Shown here: positions 1 through 10,578 of the stretch, piece by piece
Numbering within the stretch: the stretch's first letter is position 1
Layout: the number at the start of each line of letters is the position of its first letter
From: Echinicola sp. 20G
GTDB taxonomy: Bacteria; Bacteroidota; Bacteroidia; Cytophagales; Cyclobacteriaceae
NCBI RefSeq assembly: GCF_015533855.1
Contig: NZ_AP024154.1
Span: forward strand, 5,229,501-5,293,500
DNA length: 64,000 bases
Reading direction: 5' to 3'
The notes under the pieces: model-generated
What the model saw: the letters and a program-made list of their open reading frames with translations, nothing else
What the model was told of the DNA's origin: nothing
Databases searched by the model: none
Position numbers and translations under genes: made by a program

Positions 1-2859
1 AAAGCTTGCATCCTGTACAAAGTTTTCACTGATCGTACGGTAAGTATTTCTCCAATAACCGGCTCCATAATCCCTACCATCAGGGCCTTCTCCTTGACCT
101 AACCAAACTTCTTGGGTATTGGGAGAACCATCTGATAGGACTCCATCAAAAACAATTACATCATTCCTTGCTTCCGTATAATCGTTTTTACCAAAGGCAG
201 AAAGGAAATTGTCAAACTGATTGTATTGATCAATGTCTGCCCTGAAGTCAATCAAAAAGCTTAAATCAAAATTCTTGAAAGTAAAATCATTTTTCAAGCC
301 TCCAATCCACTTAGGAACTGCATTTCCAAGTATCAGCTGACCAGCATTCCTAGCAGGAAAACCTGAACTTGCAATGATCATTGGTAGATCTGATTGCGCA
401 TATTTGCTTTCCGGGTCAGCCCCATATCTCTGATAACTTGTCCCATAGATATTACCATAAGCTTCACCTTCAATTAACTTCATGGTCACCGTGCTTCCAC
501 CATATCCAAACTGACTTCCCACTACAATTTCATCTATGCCTTCTCTAATCCCTTTCACTTCATTGTTATTCATGGAAAAGTTGGCCGTGGCCCTCCATGT
601 AAAATCGGACTTTTCGATAATCTGGCCACCTAAAATAACCTCTATACCACTATTTTGAATCTCTCCAGCGTTGGTAATGTAGGAACTAAATCCTGTAGCA
701 TCAGAAATTGGAACCGGTATGATTTGGTCTTTTGCATTAGACTTATAATAAGTGAAATCCAAGTCAACTTTCCCATCAAAAAAGGCCATCTGTGTACCAA
801 ATTCAATGGAAGTGGTCAACTCTGGCTTCAATGCGGGATCTCCAAAATCACTGTTTCTACTGAAACCTACTTGGCCATTAAGTGGGAATACACTAGGAGA
901 TACAAAAGTAGCCCCTAGTATGTGTGGGTTGGTATCTTTACCCACTTGCGCCCAAGATGCCCTCAACTTTCCAAATGTAATCCATTCTGGTAGCGCCATG
1001 GTTTCGCTGAACACATAACTCAAATTGAAAGATGGATAGAAAAAGGAATTGTTGTCCTTAGGTAATGTGGATGAAATATCATTTCTACCAGTGACATTCA
1101 AGAATAAGAAGTTTTTATAATCGACTGTAAGGTCTCCATAAAAACCAACCAATCTCCTGATACTTTTACCTTGACTGGCAAAAATCTGGGTTGTGTTATT
1201 TAAATTGTAAAACTCAGGAATCACAAAGTCAGAGCCTGTAGCTGTTACACGATCATACTTCCTTTCGAAAATATCATTTCCCAAACGTAAAGTAGTATTC
1301 CAGTCTGCATCAAATTGTTTCTTCAAAGTAACATAAAAGTTGGATGTCAAATCTCGGCTATTGATTCGAGTTTCCTCTATATAACCCGTTGAGCTTAGAG
1401 CCACTTCCCCATCTATGCCTTTTGGCCCAGGTGTTATTTCAGTTCTGGCATCACTATAAAAGTCCGTTCCTAAACGATAAGAAAAAGTTAACCATTCCAC
1501 TGGACTATAATTAAGATTGATGTTTCCGATCACCCGATTTACATTATCTTCATAGGTTGAAAACCTTGCGTCGTAAATAGGATTGGTATTTCCATAGGTT
1601 TTCATAGTCCCATCTTCATTGATATAATCCCTGACATCTTGAGTTTCTGCCCAATACATCATTCTTTCCATGAAGCGGTCATGGGGAACTCTGTTACCCC
1701 CAGAATTGGTATAATTAATGGATCCACCAAAATTAAATTTTTCACTGGCAGTCACCGTACCCGAGAGCTTGGCGGTTGTTCTCTCCCATGAACTAAACGG
1801 CATGATTCCATCCTGATCCAATCGACCAAATGAGCCATAGAACGTAGCTTTTTCACTGCCTCCAGAAATACTGACACTGTTGTCTATCTTTACGCCAGTA
1901 TCAAATGCTCTATTCCAGTTATCTTGGTATTTATGCCCTTCTACAGTTTGCGCTACTTCAGAAATTGGAGCACCCCAAGAAGGCCAGAAACTGGAAGGGT
2001 CGTATTCACCACTAAAACCTTGACCATACTGGTCTTGAAGTTTAGGGAGTCTATTTAAGGTCTCAAAGCCAATAGAGCTGTTTATGTCCACCCTAACCTC
2101 TCCGGCTTTTCCACGTTTGGTTCGGATAATCACTGCTCCGTTTGCTGCCCTCACCCCATATAAGGCTGTTGCGGCTGCCCCTTTCAAAACTGAAATCGAT
2201 TCAATGTCATTTGGGTTGATATCTGCGGCCCTGTTGGTCATTCCCCGGGGAGTGTTGACAGATTCAGTGGTAGAGTTGTCTATAGGCACACCGTCCACCA
2301 CAAACAAGGGTTGGTTGTTAGCACTTGGATCCAGTGAATTGACTCCCCTGATCACAATCCTTGCACTTTGTCCTGGAGCACCGCCAGCATTGGTGATTTG
2401 AACCCCTGCTACTTGCCCCTGCAAAGCACTTACCACATTAGTTTGCTTCGTTTTGGTAATTTCACCTGCATCCACTACCTGGGCAGCATAACCAAGGCTT
2501 TTTGCACTTTGGTCAATATCAAAAGCTGTCACTACTACCTCGCCCAACTCAGACACATCTTCCGCTAATGACAAATCAATAGTGGTTCTTCCATTTATCG
2601 GAACGCTTTGCGTCACAAAACCCAAATAGGAAAATACCAATGTCCCTTCCCCATCAGGTACATCTATAGAATACATTCCATCCAAGTTGGTTACGGAACC
2701 CGTACTAGTTCCTTGTAATAAAACACTTACTCCCGGAAGCGGAGAATCATTATCTTCCGTGGTCACTTTCCCTGATATCGTTACTTCTTGAGCGTGAACT
2801 GCTGCCACCAAGAAGAAAACGAAAACAAACAAAGTCATTTTCGTAAAGATTTTTTTCAT
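1..2859 (-). CDS. SusC/RagA-type TonB-linked outer membrane receptor, C-terminus cut by window edge
   Basis: TonB-dependent outer membrane channel that would pair with a SusD lipoprotein to import a sugar or peptide oligomer. The frame is open from the ATG at 2859 to base 1 (953 codons), so the end of the barrel and any SusD partner lie outside the window. Residues 1-23 are a signal peptide ending before QEVT. A carboxypeptidase-regulatory-like beta sandwich follows (about 26-105, with the GxxVTNLDGMYSI core), then a plug domain (about 115-235, with IRGVNS, FVVDG and VLKGAAATALYG), then beta-barrel sequence. The N-terminus is close to that of the second SusC at 4865-8059, whereas the barrel differs. 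The substrate is unknown. No terminator or stop is visible because of the truncation. Confidence 0.93.
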   Translation of the reverse strand, partial: MKKIFTKMTLFVFVFFLVAAVHAQEVTISGKVTTEDNDSPLPGVSVLLQGTSTGSVTNLDGMYSIDVPDGEGTLVFSYLGFVTQSVPINGRTTIDLSLAEDVSELGEVVVTAFDIDQSAKSLGYAAQVVDAGEITKTKQTNVVSALQGQVAGVQITNAGGAPGQSARIVIRGVNSLDPSANNQPLFVVDGVPIDNSTTESVNTPRGMTNRAADINPNDIESISVLKGAAATALYGVRAANGAVIIRTKRGKAGEVRVDINSSIGFETLNRLPKLQDQYGQGFSGEYDPSSFWPSWGAPISEVAQTVEGHKYQDNWNRAFDTGVKIDNSVSISGGSEKATFYGSFGRLDQDGIMPFSSWERTTAKLSGTVTASEKFNFGGSINYTNSGGNRVPHDRFMERMMYWAETQDVRDYINEDGTMKTYGNTNPIYDARFSTYEDNVNRVIGNINLNYSPVEWLTFSYRLGTDFYSDARTEITPGPKGIDGEVALSSTGYIEETRINSRDLTSNFYVTLKKQFDADWNTTLRLGNDIFERKYDRVTATGSDFVIPEFYNLNNTTQIFASQGKSIRRLVGFYGDLTVDYKNFLFLNVTGRNDISSTLPKDNNSFFYPSFNLSYVFSETMALPEWITFGKLRASWAQVGKDTNPHILGATFVSPSVFPLNGQVGFSRNSDFGDPALKPELTTSIEFGTQMAFFDGKVDLDFTYYKSNAKDQIIPVPISDATGFSSYITNAGEIQNSGIEVILGGQIIEKSDFTWRATANFSMNNNEVKGIREGIDEIVVGSQFGYGGSTVTMKLIEGEAYGNIYGTSYQRYGADPESKYAQSDLPMIIASSGFPARNAGQLILGNAVPKWIGGLKNDFTFKNFDLSFLIDFRADIDQYNQFDNFLSAFGKNDYTEARNDVIVFDGVLSDGSPNTQEVWLGQGEGPDGRDYGAGYWRNTYRTISENFVQDASF

Positions 2860-2960
2860 TGGTAATTGATTTGTGGGTTATTAAAATATTTTTAACATAA
2901 AATTTGCCTTAATAAAATAAGGCAAAACCTTATACTGAATTCAAGAACACATTCAGTAGT

Positions 2961-3034
2961 TTCAAAACATAATACTTCAATTTTGTAAATTATTTGTTAA
3001 GAAGCAAACCGCTAAAATAAATTTTATTTAATCT
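2961..3034 (-). repeat. 74-bp susC upstream block, copy 1
   Basis: This block matches 8162-8235 at about 67 of 74 positions by eye, without gaps. The last part, from the AAACCGCTAAAATAAA core to the end, is identical. Each copy begins about 100 bp before its susC start codon. It probably holds a shared promoter or leader, but no clean TAnnTTTG box is present. Confidence 0.75.
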
Positions 3035-3400
3035 AAGTTGTTTGTTATTAAGGGCTTATCAGCAATCCGAAATCTTGCCAGTGTTGGCAAATAGAAGCAG
3101 CAGGAGAGCTGAAAGAACTATTTGTTTTCACTCCAATAATGCTCGGTAGAGCCACAACTCTTAAAGTGAATACCTTGTTCAATTCTTTGATTTTTGATGA
3201 ATGCAATCCAAGCAGGTTTATCATGAAAGAGAAAGGAAGTTTGGATGATAGATTCAATGCGGATAACCCTAACCTATTTTTCAAATATTATTCGACAACA
3301 CATGACATAGCAAACTCACCAATAGACCCACTGCCTTAAAAAGTATTATGAAAATCCACCAAACAGAAAAACAATATGTTTTTATCATACTGGATGACAT

Positions 3401-3430
3401 AAAAAAAGTCTCCCACCAATGGTAGGAGAC
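3401..3430 (-). terminator. Intrinsic terminator of the susC-susD unit
   Basis: GTCTCC at 3408-3413 pairs with GGAGAC at 3425-3430 around an 11-nt loop. Read on the minus strand it is followed by a seven-T tract (3401-3407). It begins 24 nt after the susD stop. Confidence 0.85.
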
Positions 3431-3454
3431 TAAATATTTAGATTTTTAGTTTAA

Positions 3455-4852
3455 TTAATTAGCGTCCCACCAGACTTTCCCATAGAGGCTTTCAGCACCA
3501 CCAAACTGGCGCTGGACAGCTTCATTGTAATTATCAGTATTATTGAACTGCTCTGCCTCAATATAAATTTGTCGGTTAGGTACATCAGCACCTCCGGGAG
3601 AAACCATATTATCAGGATAACCAGTTCTTCTGTATTCTGCCCATCCTTCATATCCATGCATAAACAAGTGAATCCATCTTTGCGTCGCAATCTGTTCGAT
3701 GGCTCTAGCTGGATCATAAGCAATATCTGCTTGCATCATAAATGCATCCAAACCGCTCACGTCAGCATTCCATTGCATCATGGAGTTTTCAATGGCCATA
3801 TTGTAGTAATTTTCTGCCTCAATATCTCCTCCTGAAACCCATCCCAACTTGGCTGCTTCTGCCATAGCAAATAATGTCTGGGCATAAGTCACCAGGTAAA
3901 CTGGAGCATCCTGTTGGTGAATGGCACTTCCCAAAAGGGCATACTTTTCAGTATCGAAATCCTCAATATCTCCGAAAAGTAAACCTGTGTAATCACCATC
4001 TGTTCTGTTAGGATCTCCATACACGAAAAGCCTTGGATCTCCATATGGCTTCATTTTTTCCACCAAAGTCTCACTCAAAGCCCACCATTCTCTACCTTGC
4101 AAGTCAATTTGGCTAAACCAATAATTCTGGTTGTTGGCATCTGCCAAATGTTTGAAAACCAAATTATCATCATTGGATTCCATTACACCAGCCTGCATCG
4201 CTGCAGTGAACTCCTGCTGAGCAAGACTTGGATTTACTTCTGACAACCTAAGCGCCATCAACATTCTAATGGTATTGGCTAATTTGGACCACTTAGACAT
4301 ATCACCATCATAAATGATGTCATTGCTAATGCTACCAGCTACAATTTGATTATCGGCTGCTGTCAAAACACTTAACAAATCGCTATAAATCGATTCTTGT
4401 GTATCATATGCTGGTGTAAAGTCATCAGCACCTTGAAGTGCCTCGGTATAAGGTATATCTCCCCATCTATCCGTGATATGCCAAGTAAAGTAAGACTTAA
4501 GAATACTTGCTACCGCCAATTGATTGGGTATTGGGCCTTCATTACCACTTAAATCATCTGCATTCAGTACAGTTTCCAAGTTCATCAATGGTCCTTGGTA
4601 CAAACCATAAAAACTGGTACTGGACTGAGGGTAAAGGGATGCATTTACATATTGTGTTTCAGAAAGATACTGAGACATAAACTGAGCCGAAGGAGATGAA
4701 CTTAATCCTGGCAAATACAACATGGCATTTGCGATTAGTTGCGTACCTGAAGCTTGGCTAGGGGCGTTTGGATTGACATTGATATCATCATCAAACTGAT
4801 CACAACCAGAAAATAAGGCTACTAATAGTATAAATATATTTAACTTCTTCAT
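3455..4852 (-). CDS. SusD/RagB-family nutrient-binding outer membrane lipoprotein (SusD-like_2 type)
   Basis: Surface lipoprotein of 465 residues expected to cap the SusC channel and capture its substrate. The signal peptide ends in a lipobox (FSGC, Cys at about 17), followed by an acidic DQFDDD stretch and the NVNPNAPSQA motif usual at SusD N-termini. The body is alpha-helical and TPR-like. Near the C-terminus it carries ATQRWIHLFMHGYEGWAEYRRTGYP, typical of the SusD-like_2 group. It starts 12 nt after the upstream susC stop, so the two are co-transcribed, and a hairpin terminator follows. The substrate cannot be read from the sequence; no glycosidase or peptidase gene adjoins the pair inside the window. 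Confidence 0.93.
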   Translation of the reverse strand: MKKLNIFILLVALFSGCDQFDDDINVNPNAPSQASGTQLIANAMLYLPGLSSSPSAQFMSQYLSETQYVNASLYPQSSTSFYGLYQGPLMNLETVLNADDLSGNEGPIPNQLAVASILKSYFTWHITDRWGDIPYTEALQGADDFTPAYDTQESIYSDLLSVLTAADNQIVAGSISNDIIYDGDMSKWSKLANTIRMLMALRLSEVNPSLAQQEFTAAMQAGVMESNDDNLVFKHLADANNQNYWFSQIDLQGREWWALSETLVEKMKPYGDPRLFVYGDPNRTDGDYTGLLFGDIEDFDTEKYALLGSAIHQQDAPVYLVTYAQTLFAMAEAAKLGWVSGGDIEAENYYNMAIENSMMQWNADVSGLDAFMMQADIAYDPARAIEQIATQRWIHLFMHGYEGWAEYRRTGYPDNMVSPGGADVPNRQIYIEAEQFNNTDNYNEAVQRQFGGAESLYGKVWWDAN

Positions 4853-4864
4853 GGTTTCTTCTCT

Positions 4865-7800
4865 TTAAAAGGTAACATTTAGATTAAACCCAACAGAACG
4901 TACAGAAGGCAACTGACCTGATTCATACCAACCAATCGACTGGCTTCCAGTGGAAATTTCAGCAGGGTTGATGCCCTTAGGTGCGTTTTGGAAAATCATT
5001 GCTAAGTTTCTGCCTACAAGTGCTACCCTTACATTTTCTACTGGTAAGTTCCCCAACTTATTTTTGGTGAAGTTGTAACCTAATCGTACTTCTTTCAATC
5101 TTACATATGAAGCATCATACAACCAGTCTTCATAAATTCTTCTCGCTACCACTCCATAGTATGATCTAGGATTAACATAAGCTACCACATCTTCGCCAGT
5201 CTCTGCAGAAATACCTTCCACTCTTACTCCTCCACCATCTGCCACATCATCACGAACATTGAATCCTTTATCATTGATTTCGGCACTTATTGGGTCAAGT
5301 CCAGTTCTAACGGCCAACATTTTAGACCTACTGAAGAACTGACCGCCGATCTGGAAGTCAACCATTGCCGCTAAATCAAAGTTTCCATAAGAGAACACGT
5401 TTTGCAAACCGCCATTGAAATCAGGCAATACTGTGCCAAAATCATGTGTAGCATCTGTATAAAGAGGAAGATTGTTGCCATCTAACAAAATCTTACCAGT
5501 TGCTTCATCTCTTTGATATGCCTGACCTACCAAACTTCCAAAAGGTTTACCCACATAGGAATTCAAATAGCTAGAAGTAGAAGAATAGGTCGTGCTACCA
5601 TACTGATAGACATCTATACCCGGGTAAAGTTCAACCACTTCATTTCTGTTTCTACTGATATTAAAGGCAATATCCCAATTGAGTTTGCTTTGCTGTAGAG
5701 GAGTGGCAGTAATCGCCAATTCAAAGCCTTTGTTCTCTATTTGACCTGCATTGATAGTAGCAGATCCATAGCCACTTGCTCCAGACACATCCAAGCTAAG
5801 GATTTGGTTTTTGTTGATCTGTTGGTAATAGGTAAACGCCAATCCCAATTTTCCTTCGAAGAATTTCAAGTCCAAACCTGCTTCATATGAGTGTGCGAAA
5901 GAAGGTTCTACATTTGGATTGTTCAAATTATCAGGCACAGCAAGTGTATTCACAGTAGATGAACCAGAATAAATTGAACCTACATTGTAAAAAGAAGTGG
6001 TGCCATATGGAGCCAAGTCAGAGCCTGCCTGCGCATAGCTCAATCTCAATTTACCCAAAGTCAAAGGAGTCCAATCCATTAGCTCACTAAAGACAAAACT
6101 ACCAGACAAAGAAGGATACCAATAGGAGTTGTTTCCTTTTGGTAAAGTCGATGTGTTATCATTCCTGATTGAAGCATCAAGGAAATAAATGTTATCATAT
6201 CCTAATGAAACCATTCCATAGACACTCTTGATTTGCTTTCTCAACTTATAAGAGTTTGTCGCTGGTCTATCAATGGAAGCATCAATATTGTAAAAACCTG
6301 GAGAAGACAAACCTCCAACGGTAGCCATAGATAGATAAGAATAATCTCTATCATAGAAATTGGTACCAAAGTTGGCATCAAGAGAGAATTTGTCCCATGT
6401 CTTGGTATATTGAGCTAAAAACTCATAGTTCATCTCTTTGTTCTGGTATTTACCTACGGAATAACCGGGGTTTCCACGGCCACCAAAAGCAGCTCTGGAA
6501 TCAATATTCTGTGTATACATATCGGACCTAACAAAGCCACTTAACTTCAGTTCTGGAAGGACCTGATAAGTCAACCCTACATCACCGAAAAGTCTATCCC
6601 TACTATCATTAGAGAAGTTTTCATATGCTAAGAAATAAGGGTTTGCCCAGTATAATGGAGAGAAGTTGGTTACTTCACCGGTAGAAGTACTTGGTCTTCT
6701 TAAGTTCCAGTGAAAAAAGCTACCATCGTCATACTTGTAATCCTTGAGTCTTTCCATATCCAAACTTCTTTGGAACCATTGCCCCATATACCTAGACCCA
6801 TCCTCAGAACCTTGTCCAGGTCTTCTACCTCTGTTTGCTGCATAATTAATATTGGTAGACACCCTCAACTTCTCTGTTAAATCTGTCCCTACACTCACCC
6901 CAACATTATTTCTTTTGAGCATTGTATTGGGTTCCACTCCTTGGACTCTGGTATCGTTCAAGCTTATTCTATAATTTGAATTTTTACCTCCACCAGTAAT
7001 GGTTACACCATTGTTTACATTAGTGCCAGTCTCATAATAATCTTTGATATTGTCAGGATGAGGAACAAATGGTGCCAATTGGCCATATTCCGGATCCTGA
7101 GGATAAAAGCTTTCAACGTGTCTAACCATGGTGCCGTCCATAAGTGGCCCCCAACTCTCATCAACCGACATATCAACATACCTATCACCATTTGGTAAGG
7201 TTCTCCAAGTCTGGCTTGAACCCCCACCATATAAATTCTGATATGGCATCAAGTTATAGACACTTTCTACAAAGACTGCAGAACTCAACTCTACTTTGAC
7301 CTTGGAGTCCTCTTGGCCTTTTTTGGTGGTGATCATCACTACACCATACTGACCTCTAATTCCATATAATGCTGAAGCAGCTGGTCCTTTAAGTACATTG
7401 ATAGAAGCTATATCCTCTGGGTTTACATCTTGACCCAAGTTACCATAATCTACCCCCGAACTACCGGAAAAATTAGAGTTTGAAATAGGAGTTCCGTCTA
7501 CCACAATAAGTGGTTGGCTACCACCAGAAATGGAGTTAACTCCCCTGATTTTTATTTTCTGGGTTCCTCCCATACTAGCTCCTGAAGCACCTTCTACCTG
7601 AACCCCTGCGATCTTACCTGATAAGGATCCCAGTACATTTTGTTCTTTGGTAAAAGTAAGGTTTTCACCATCTACTTCTTGGGTGGCGTAGCCAATAGAT
7701 CTTTCATCACGGGTGATCCCCAAGGCCGTAACCACCACTTCACCTAGCTGAGAAACATCTTCAGCCATCACCACATCTATTTTGGTCCTGTTGTTAATAG

Positions 7801-8059
7801 AAATCGTTTGGGACACGAAGCCAAGGTAAGAAAATACCAAAGTACCTCCCCCTCCAGAAACATCAATGGAATACATCCCATCTAAGTCTGTCACAGAACC
7901 ACGAGCGGTTCCTTGCAAAAGAACGCTCACTCCAGGAAGGGGTGAGCCATCTTTTTGTGTAGTCACCTTACCTGTAACCGTCACTTCTTGAGCCCTAACC
8001 TGAAGGACAAGAAAGAAAACGAAAACAAGCAGGGACATTTTCGTAAAGATTTTTTTCAT
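4865..8059 (-). CDS. SusC/RagA-type TonB-linked outer membrane receptor
   Basis: Complete SusC-like transporter of 1064 residues, first gene of a susC-susD operon. It has a signal peptide (1-23, ending before QEVTVTG), a carboxypeptidase-regulatory-like domain (about 26-105), a plug (about 115-230, with KIRGVNS, IVVDGTPIS and VLKGPAASALYG) and a 22-strand-type barrel ending in the aromatic C-terminal strand GFNLNVTF. The length is normal for the family. The first 100 residues are nearly the same as those of the receptor at 1-2859, which points to duplication followed by barrel divergence. It shares the upstream 74-bp block with that gene. The substrate is unknown. Confidence 0.95.
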   Translation of the reverse strand: MKKIFTKMSLLVFVFFLVLQVRAQEVTVTGKVTTQKDGSPLPGVSVLLQGTARGSVTDLDGMYSIDVSGGGGTLVFSYLGFVSQTISINNRTKIDVVMAEDVSQLGEVVVTALGITRDERSIGYATQEVDGENLTFTKEQNVLGSLSGKIAGVQVEGASGASMGGTQKIKIRGVNSISGGSQPLIVVDGTPISNSNFSGSSGVDYGNLGQDVNPEDIASINVLKGPAASALYGIRGQYGVVMITTKKGQEDSKVKVELSSAVFVESVYNLMPYQNLYGGGSSQTWRTLPNGDRYVDMSVDESWGPLMDGTMVRHVESFYPQDPEYGQLAPFVPHPDNIKDYYETGTNVNNGVTITGGGKNSNYRISLNDTRVQGVEPNTMLKRNNVGVSVGTDLTEKLRVSTNINYAANRGRRPGQGSEDGSRYMGQWFQRSLDMERLKDYKYDDGSFFHWNLRRPSTSTGEVTNFSPLYWANPYFLAYENFSNDSRDRLFGDVGLTYQVLPELKLSGFVRSDMYTQNIDSRAAFGGRGNPGYSVGKYQNKEMNYEFLAQYTKTWDKFSLDANFGTNFYDRDYSYLSMATVGGLSSPGFYNIDASIDRPATNSYKLRKQIKSVYGMVSLGYDNIYFLDASIRNDNTSTLPKGNNSYWYPSLSGSFVFSELMDWTPLTLGKLRLSYAQAGSDLAPYGTTSFYNVGSIYSGSSTVNTLAVPDNLNNPNVEPSFAHSYEAGLDLKFFEGKLGLAFTYYQQINKNQILSLDVSGASGYGSATINAGQIENKGFELAITATPLQQSKLNWDIAFNISRNRNEVVELYPGIDVYQYGSTTYSSTSSYLNSYVGKPFGSLVGQAYQRDEATGKILLDGNNLPLYTDATHDFGTVLPDFNGGLQNVFSYGNFDLAAMVDFQIGGQFFSRSKMLAVRTGLDPISAEINDKGFNVRDDVADGGGVRVEGISAETGEDVVAYVNPRSYYGVVARRIYEDWLYDASYVRLKEVRLGYNFTKNKLGNLPVENVRVALVGRNLAMIFQNAPKGINPAEISTGSQSIGWYESGQLPSVRSVGFNLNVTF

Positions 8060-8161
8060 TGAAACTTGATTTGTGTGTTGTTAAAATAAATTCAAAATAA
8101 TATTTCTTAAAAAACAAGAAACAAAAAATTATAAACCGAATACATATTGTTACTAAATATA

Positions 8162-8235
8162 TTCAAAATATAATATTTCAATTATGTAAATATTTCGTTA
8201 AGAAACAAACCGCTAAAATAAATTTTATTTAATCT
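8162..8235 (-). repeat. 74-bp susC upstream block, copy 2
   Basis: Direct repeat of 2961-3034 at the matching position, about 100 bp upstream of this susC start codon. Similarity continues into the coding start, so the duplicated unit spans the leader and the N-terminal coding region. Confidence 0.75.
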
Positions 8236-8270
8236 TTCTTATTAGGTTTTGTGGAATTATTGAAAAATAA

Positions 8271-8300
8271 AAAAAGCCCCGAAACCTTTCCGAAGCTTTT
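8271..8300 (-). terminator. Probable terminator of the membrane pyrophosphatase gene
   Basis: AAAAAGC at 8271-8277 pairs with GCTTTT at 8295-8300, with an inner GAAA/TTTC pairing. On the minus strand it runs into a T-rich tract. It lies 56 nt past the stop at 8356. The stem is interrupted, so confidence is moderate. Confidence 0.6.
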
Positions 8301-8355
8301 AATCATTTCATTTATATAATTAGTTACTATATCTTTACTATTAATCTTTTCATAC

Positions 8356-10578
8356 CTATTCTTTTAACTTCAAATTATTATCCAAACTTGCTATTTCTTC
8401 TTGAACATCCTCCGTTTCAACCTCTTTTTCAATAGGTTGCAATGCCTCTACGTCCCCATGGGGAACCTCCGAAATGTGGGGTGCGATCACTAAAGAGACT
8501 ATAGAAGTCAACTTGATCAAAATGTTCATGGAAGGACCTGAGGTATCTTTAAAAGGATCCCCAACTGTATCCCCCGTCACAGAGGCTTTGTGCGGATCAG
8601 AACCTTTGTATTCCATCTTTCCATTGATCTCCACCCCTTTTTCAAAGGACTTTTTGGCATTGTCCCATGCGCCACCTGCATTGTTTTGGAAAATCCCCAT
8701 CAACACTCCGGATACGGTTACCCCTGCCAATACTCCCCCCAAAACTTCTGGACCAAAGCTAAAACCCACTATAATCGGAACCACCAATGCAATGGCTCCA
8801 GGGGCAATCATTTCACGAATAGATGCTTTGGTAGAAATCTGTACACACCTGTCATATTCCGGCTTGGCTTTGTACTCCATAATACCGGGGATTTCCTTAA
8901 ACTGTCGTCTCACTTCATTGACCATATCCATGGCTGCCCTTCCCACGGCCGCAATGGCCAATGAAGAAAAAATAAAGGGGATCATCGCTCCCACAAACAG
9001 TCCTGACAGTACATCAGCCTTATAAATATCAATGGAGTTGATTCCTGCCAAGCCCACATAGGCCGCAAAGAGTGCCAAAGCCGTCAAAGCAGCTGAAGCA
9101 ATGGCAAAGCCTTTTCCAGTAGCGGCTGTTGTATTTCCTACTGCGTCCAAAATATCGGTACGTTCTCTTACTTTTTTGTCACATCCTGACATCTCTGCAA
9201 TTCCGCCAGCATTATCCGCAATGGGGCCAAAAGCGTCAATGGCCAATTGCATGGCTGTAGTTGCCATCATGCCTGCGGCAGCGATCGCCACTCCATAAAG
9301 TCCAGCACTGAGGTAAGAAGTAAAAATCCCTGCTGCCAAAACCAAAATCGGCAATACTGTGGACTCCATCCCCATGGAAAGCCCTCCTATTATATTGGTT
9401 GCATGCCCTGTGCTAGACTGCTTGATAATGCTATTGACTGGGCGCTTGCCCATGGCAGTATAATATTCGGTAATCATACTCATCAGTGCTCCTACGATCA
9501 ACCCGATAAAAACAGCTCCAAAAACTCCCATCTTGGTAAAGGATGGAGAACCTTCTCGCAACATGACCAACTCTCCTTCCGGCAACATAAAATCAATCAA
9601 GAAATAGGATGCAGCTACTGTCAGTAAAATAGAAATCCAGTTTCCTTTGTTTAAGGCCGTCTGTACATTATCTGTCTCTTTGGAGATTTTTACGAAGAGT
9701 GTACCCAATATGGAAAAGGCCAATCCCATCCCTGCTATGACCAAAGGCAAAAGTATAGGGGCGATTCCTCCCATCTGGTCATCAGAAACAATTTCCCTAC
9801 CCAAAACCATGGAAGCCAAAATAGTGGCCACATACGAACCGAATAAATCTGCCCCCATGCCTGCTACGTCCCCTACATTGTCACCCACATTGTCTGCAAT
9901 CGTTGCCGGGTTTCTCACATCGTCTTCTGGAATTCCTGCCTCTACCTTTCCTACCAGATCCGCTCCTACATCGGCAGCTTTAGTGTAAATACCTCCCCCT
10001 ACTCTAGCAAACAAAGCAATGGATTCTGCTCCTAACGAGAAACCTGCCAATACTTCCAAGGCGCGCTCCATGGCCAAGCCATTCACATCACCGCCTGTAG
10101 AAACTACATAAACGTTATAGAACACAATAAATAATGAACCCATGCCAAGCACAGCCAAACCCGAAACACCTAGTCCCATAACTGTACCACCAGTAAAAGA
10201 AACTTTCAATGCTTTTGCCAATCCTGTTTTGGCAGCCTCAGTGGTCCTTACATTAGCTTTGGTGGCGATGTTCATGCCGATATAGCCCGCAAAAGCCGAT
10301 AAAAAAGCGCCTAGAACAAAGGATACTGCAATCACTGGAGTAGAATTCTCCACTAAAGTTCCAGACCAAGCCAAAATGATCCCTGCTATGACCACAAAGT
10401 AAAACATAACTTTCCATTCGGCTTTTAAAAATGCCATCGCCCCTCTGGCAATATGCCCTGCCAACTCCACCATATTTTGATCTCCGGTCGCCTGCTTGTT
10501 TACCCAAGAAGACTTAATGGTCATAACGATAAGCCCCAAAATCCCCAAAGCAGGGACAATGTAAATTACTTGTTCCAT
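8356..10578 (-). CDS. hppA: Membrane-bound ion-translocating pyrophosphatase, K+-dependent type
   Basis: Hydrolyses pyrophosphate and pumps H+ or Na+ across the inner membrane. The protein has 740 residues if begun at the ATG at 10578 ([12 protein letters not shown]), which fits the family N-terminus. The frame is open 23 codons further upstream, but that extension is not family-like. Many hydrophobic segments are present. The substrate site [13 protein letters not shown] lies near residue 201, followed by [25 protein letters not shown] near residue 480 has Ala and Gly at the two positions that mark K+-dependent enzymes; K+-independent ones have Lys and Thr. The transported ion cannot be settled by eye, since Bacteroidota have both H+ and Na+ versions. 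It is transcribed alone, divergently from the quinone oxidoreductase gene. Confidence 0.95.
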   Translation of the reverse strand: MEQVIYIVPALGILGLIVMTIKSSWVNKQATGDQNMVELAGHIARGAMAFLKAEWKVMFYFVVIAGIILAWSGTLVENSTPVIAVSFVLGAFLSAFAGYIGMNIATKANVRTTEAAKTGLAKALKVSFTGGTVMGLGVSGLAVLGMGSLFIVFYNVYVVSTGGDVNGLAMERALEVLAGFSLGAESIALFARVGGGIYTKAADVGADLVGKVEAGIPEDDVRNPATIADNVGDNVGDVAGMGADLFGSYVATILASMVLGREIVSDDQMGGIAPILLPLVIAGMGLAFSILGTLFVKISKETDNVQTALNKGNWISILLTVAASYFLIDFMLPEGELVMLREGSPSFTKMGVFGAVFIGLIVGALMSMITEYYTAMGKRPVNSIIKQSSTGHATNIIGGLSMGMESTVLPILVLAAGIFTSYLSAGLYGVAIAAAGMMATTAMQLAIDAFGPIADNAGGIAEMSGCDKKVRERTDILDAVGNTTAATGKGFAIASAALTALALFAAYVGLAGINSIDIYKADVLSGLFVGAMIPFIFSSLAIAAVGRAAMDMVNEVRRQFKEIPGIMEYKAKPEYDRCVQISTKASIREMIAPGAIALVVPIIVGFSFGPEVLGGVLAGVTVSGVLMGIFQNNAGGAWDNAKKSFEKGVEINGKMEYKGSDPHKASVTGDTVGDPFKDTSGPSMNILIKLTSIVSLVIAPHISEVPHGDVEALQPIEKEVETEDVQEEIASLDNNLKLKE

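Larger units (their letters stand above)
2860..3454. other. 595-bp intergenic stretch with shared susC leader, no convincing gene
   Basis: The part nearest the first susC (2961-3034) is a 74-bp block repeated upstream of the second susC. From about 3052 to 3339 both strands are open: a plus-strand frame of about 95 codons with its first ATG at 3139, and a minus-strand frame of 78 codons at 3048-3284. Neither resembles a family I recognise. It may be a gene remnant or chance. A hairpin terminator sits at 3401-3430. Confidence 0.6.

Noticed and set aside
8474..9025. Long plus-strand frame (183 codons) opposite the pyrophosphatase gene
   Set aside because: It is the antisense shadow of a strongly conserved gene; its composition follows from the pyrophosphatase codons.
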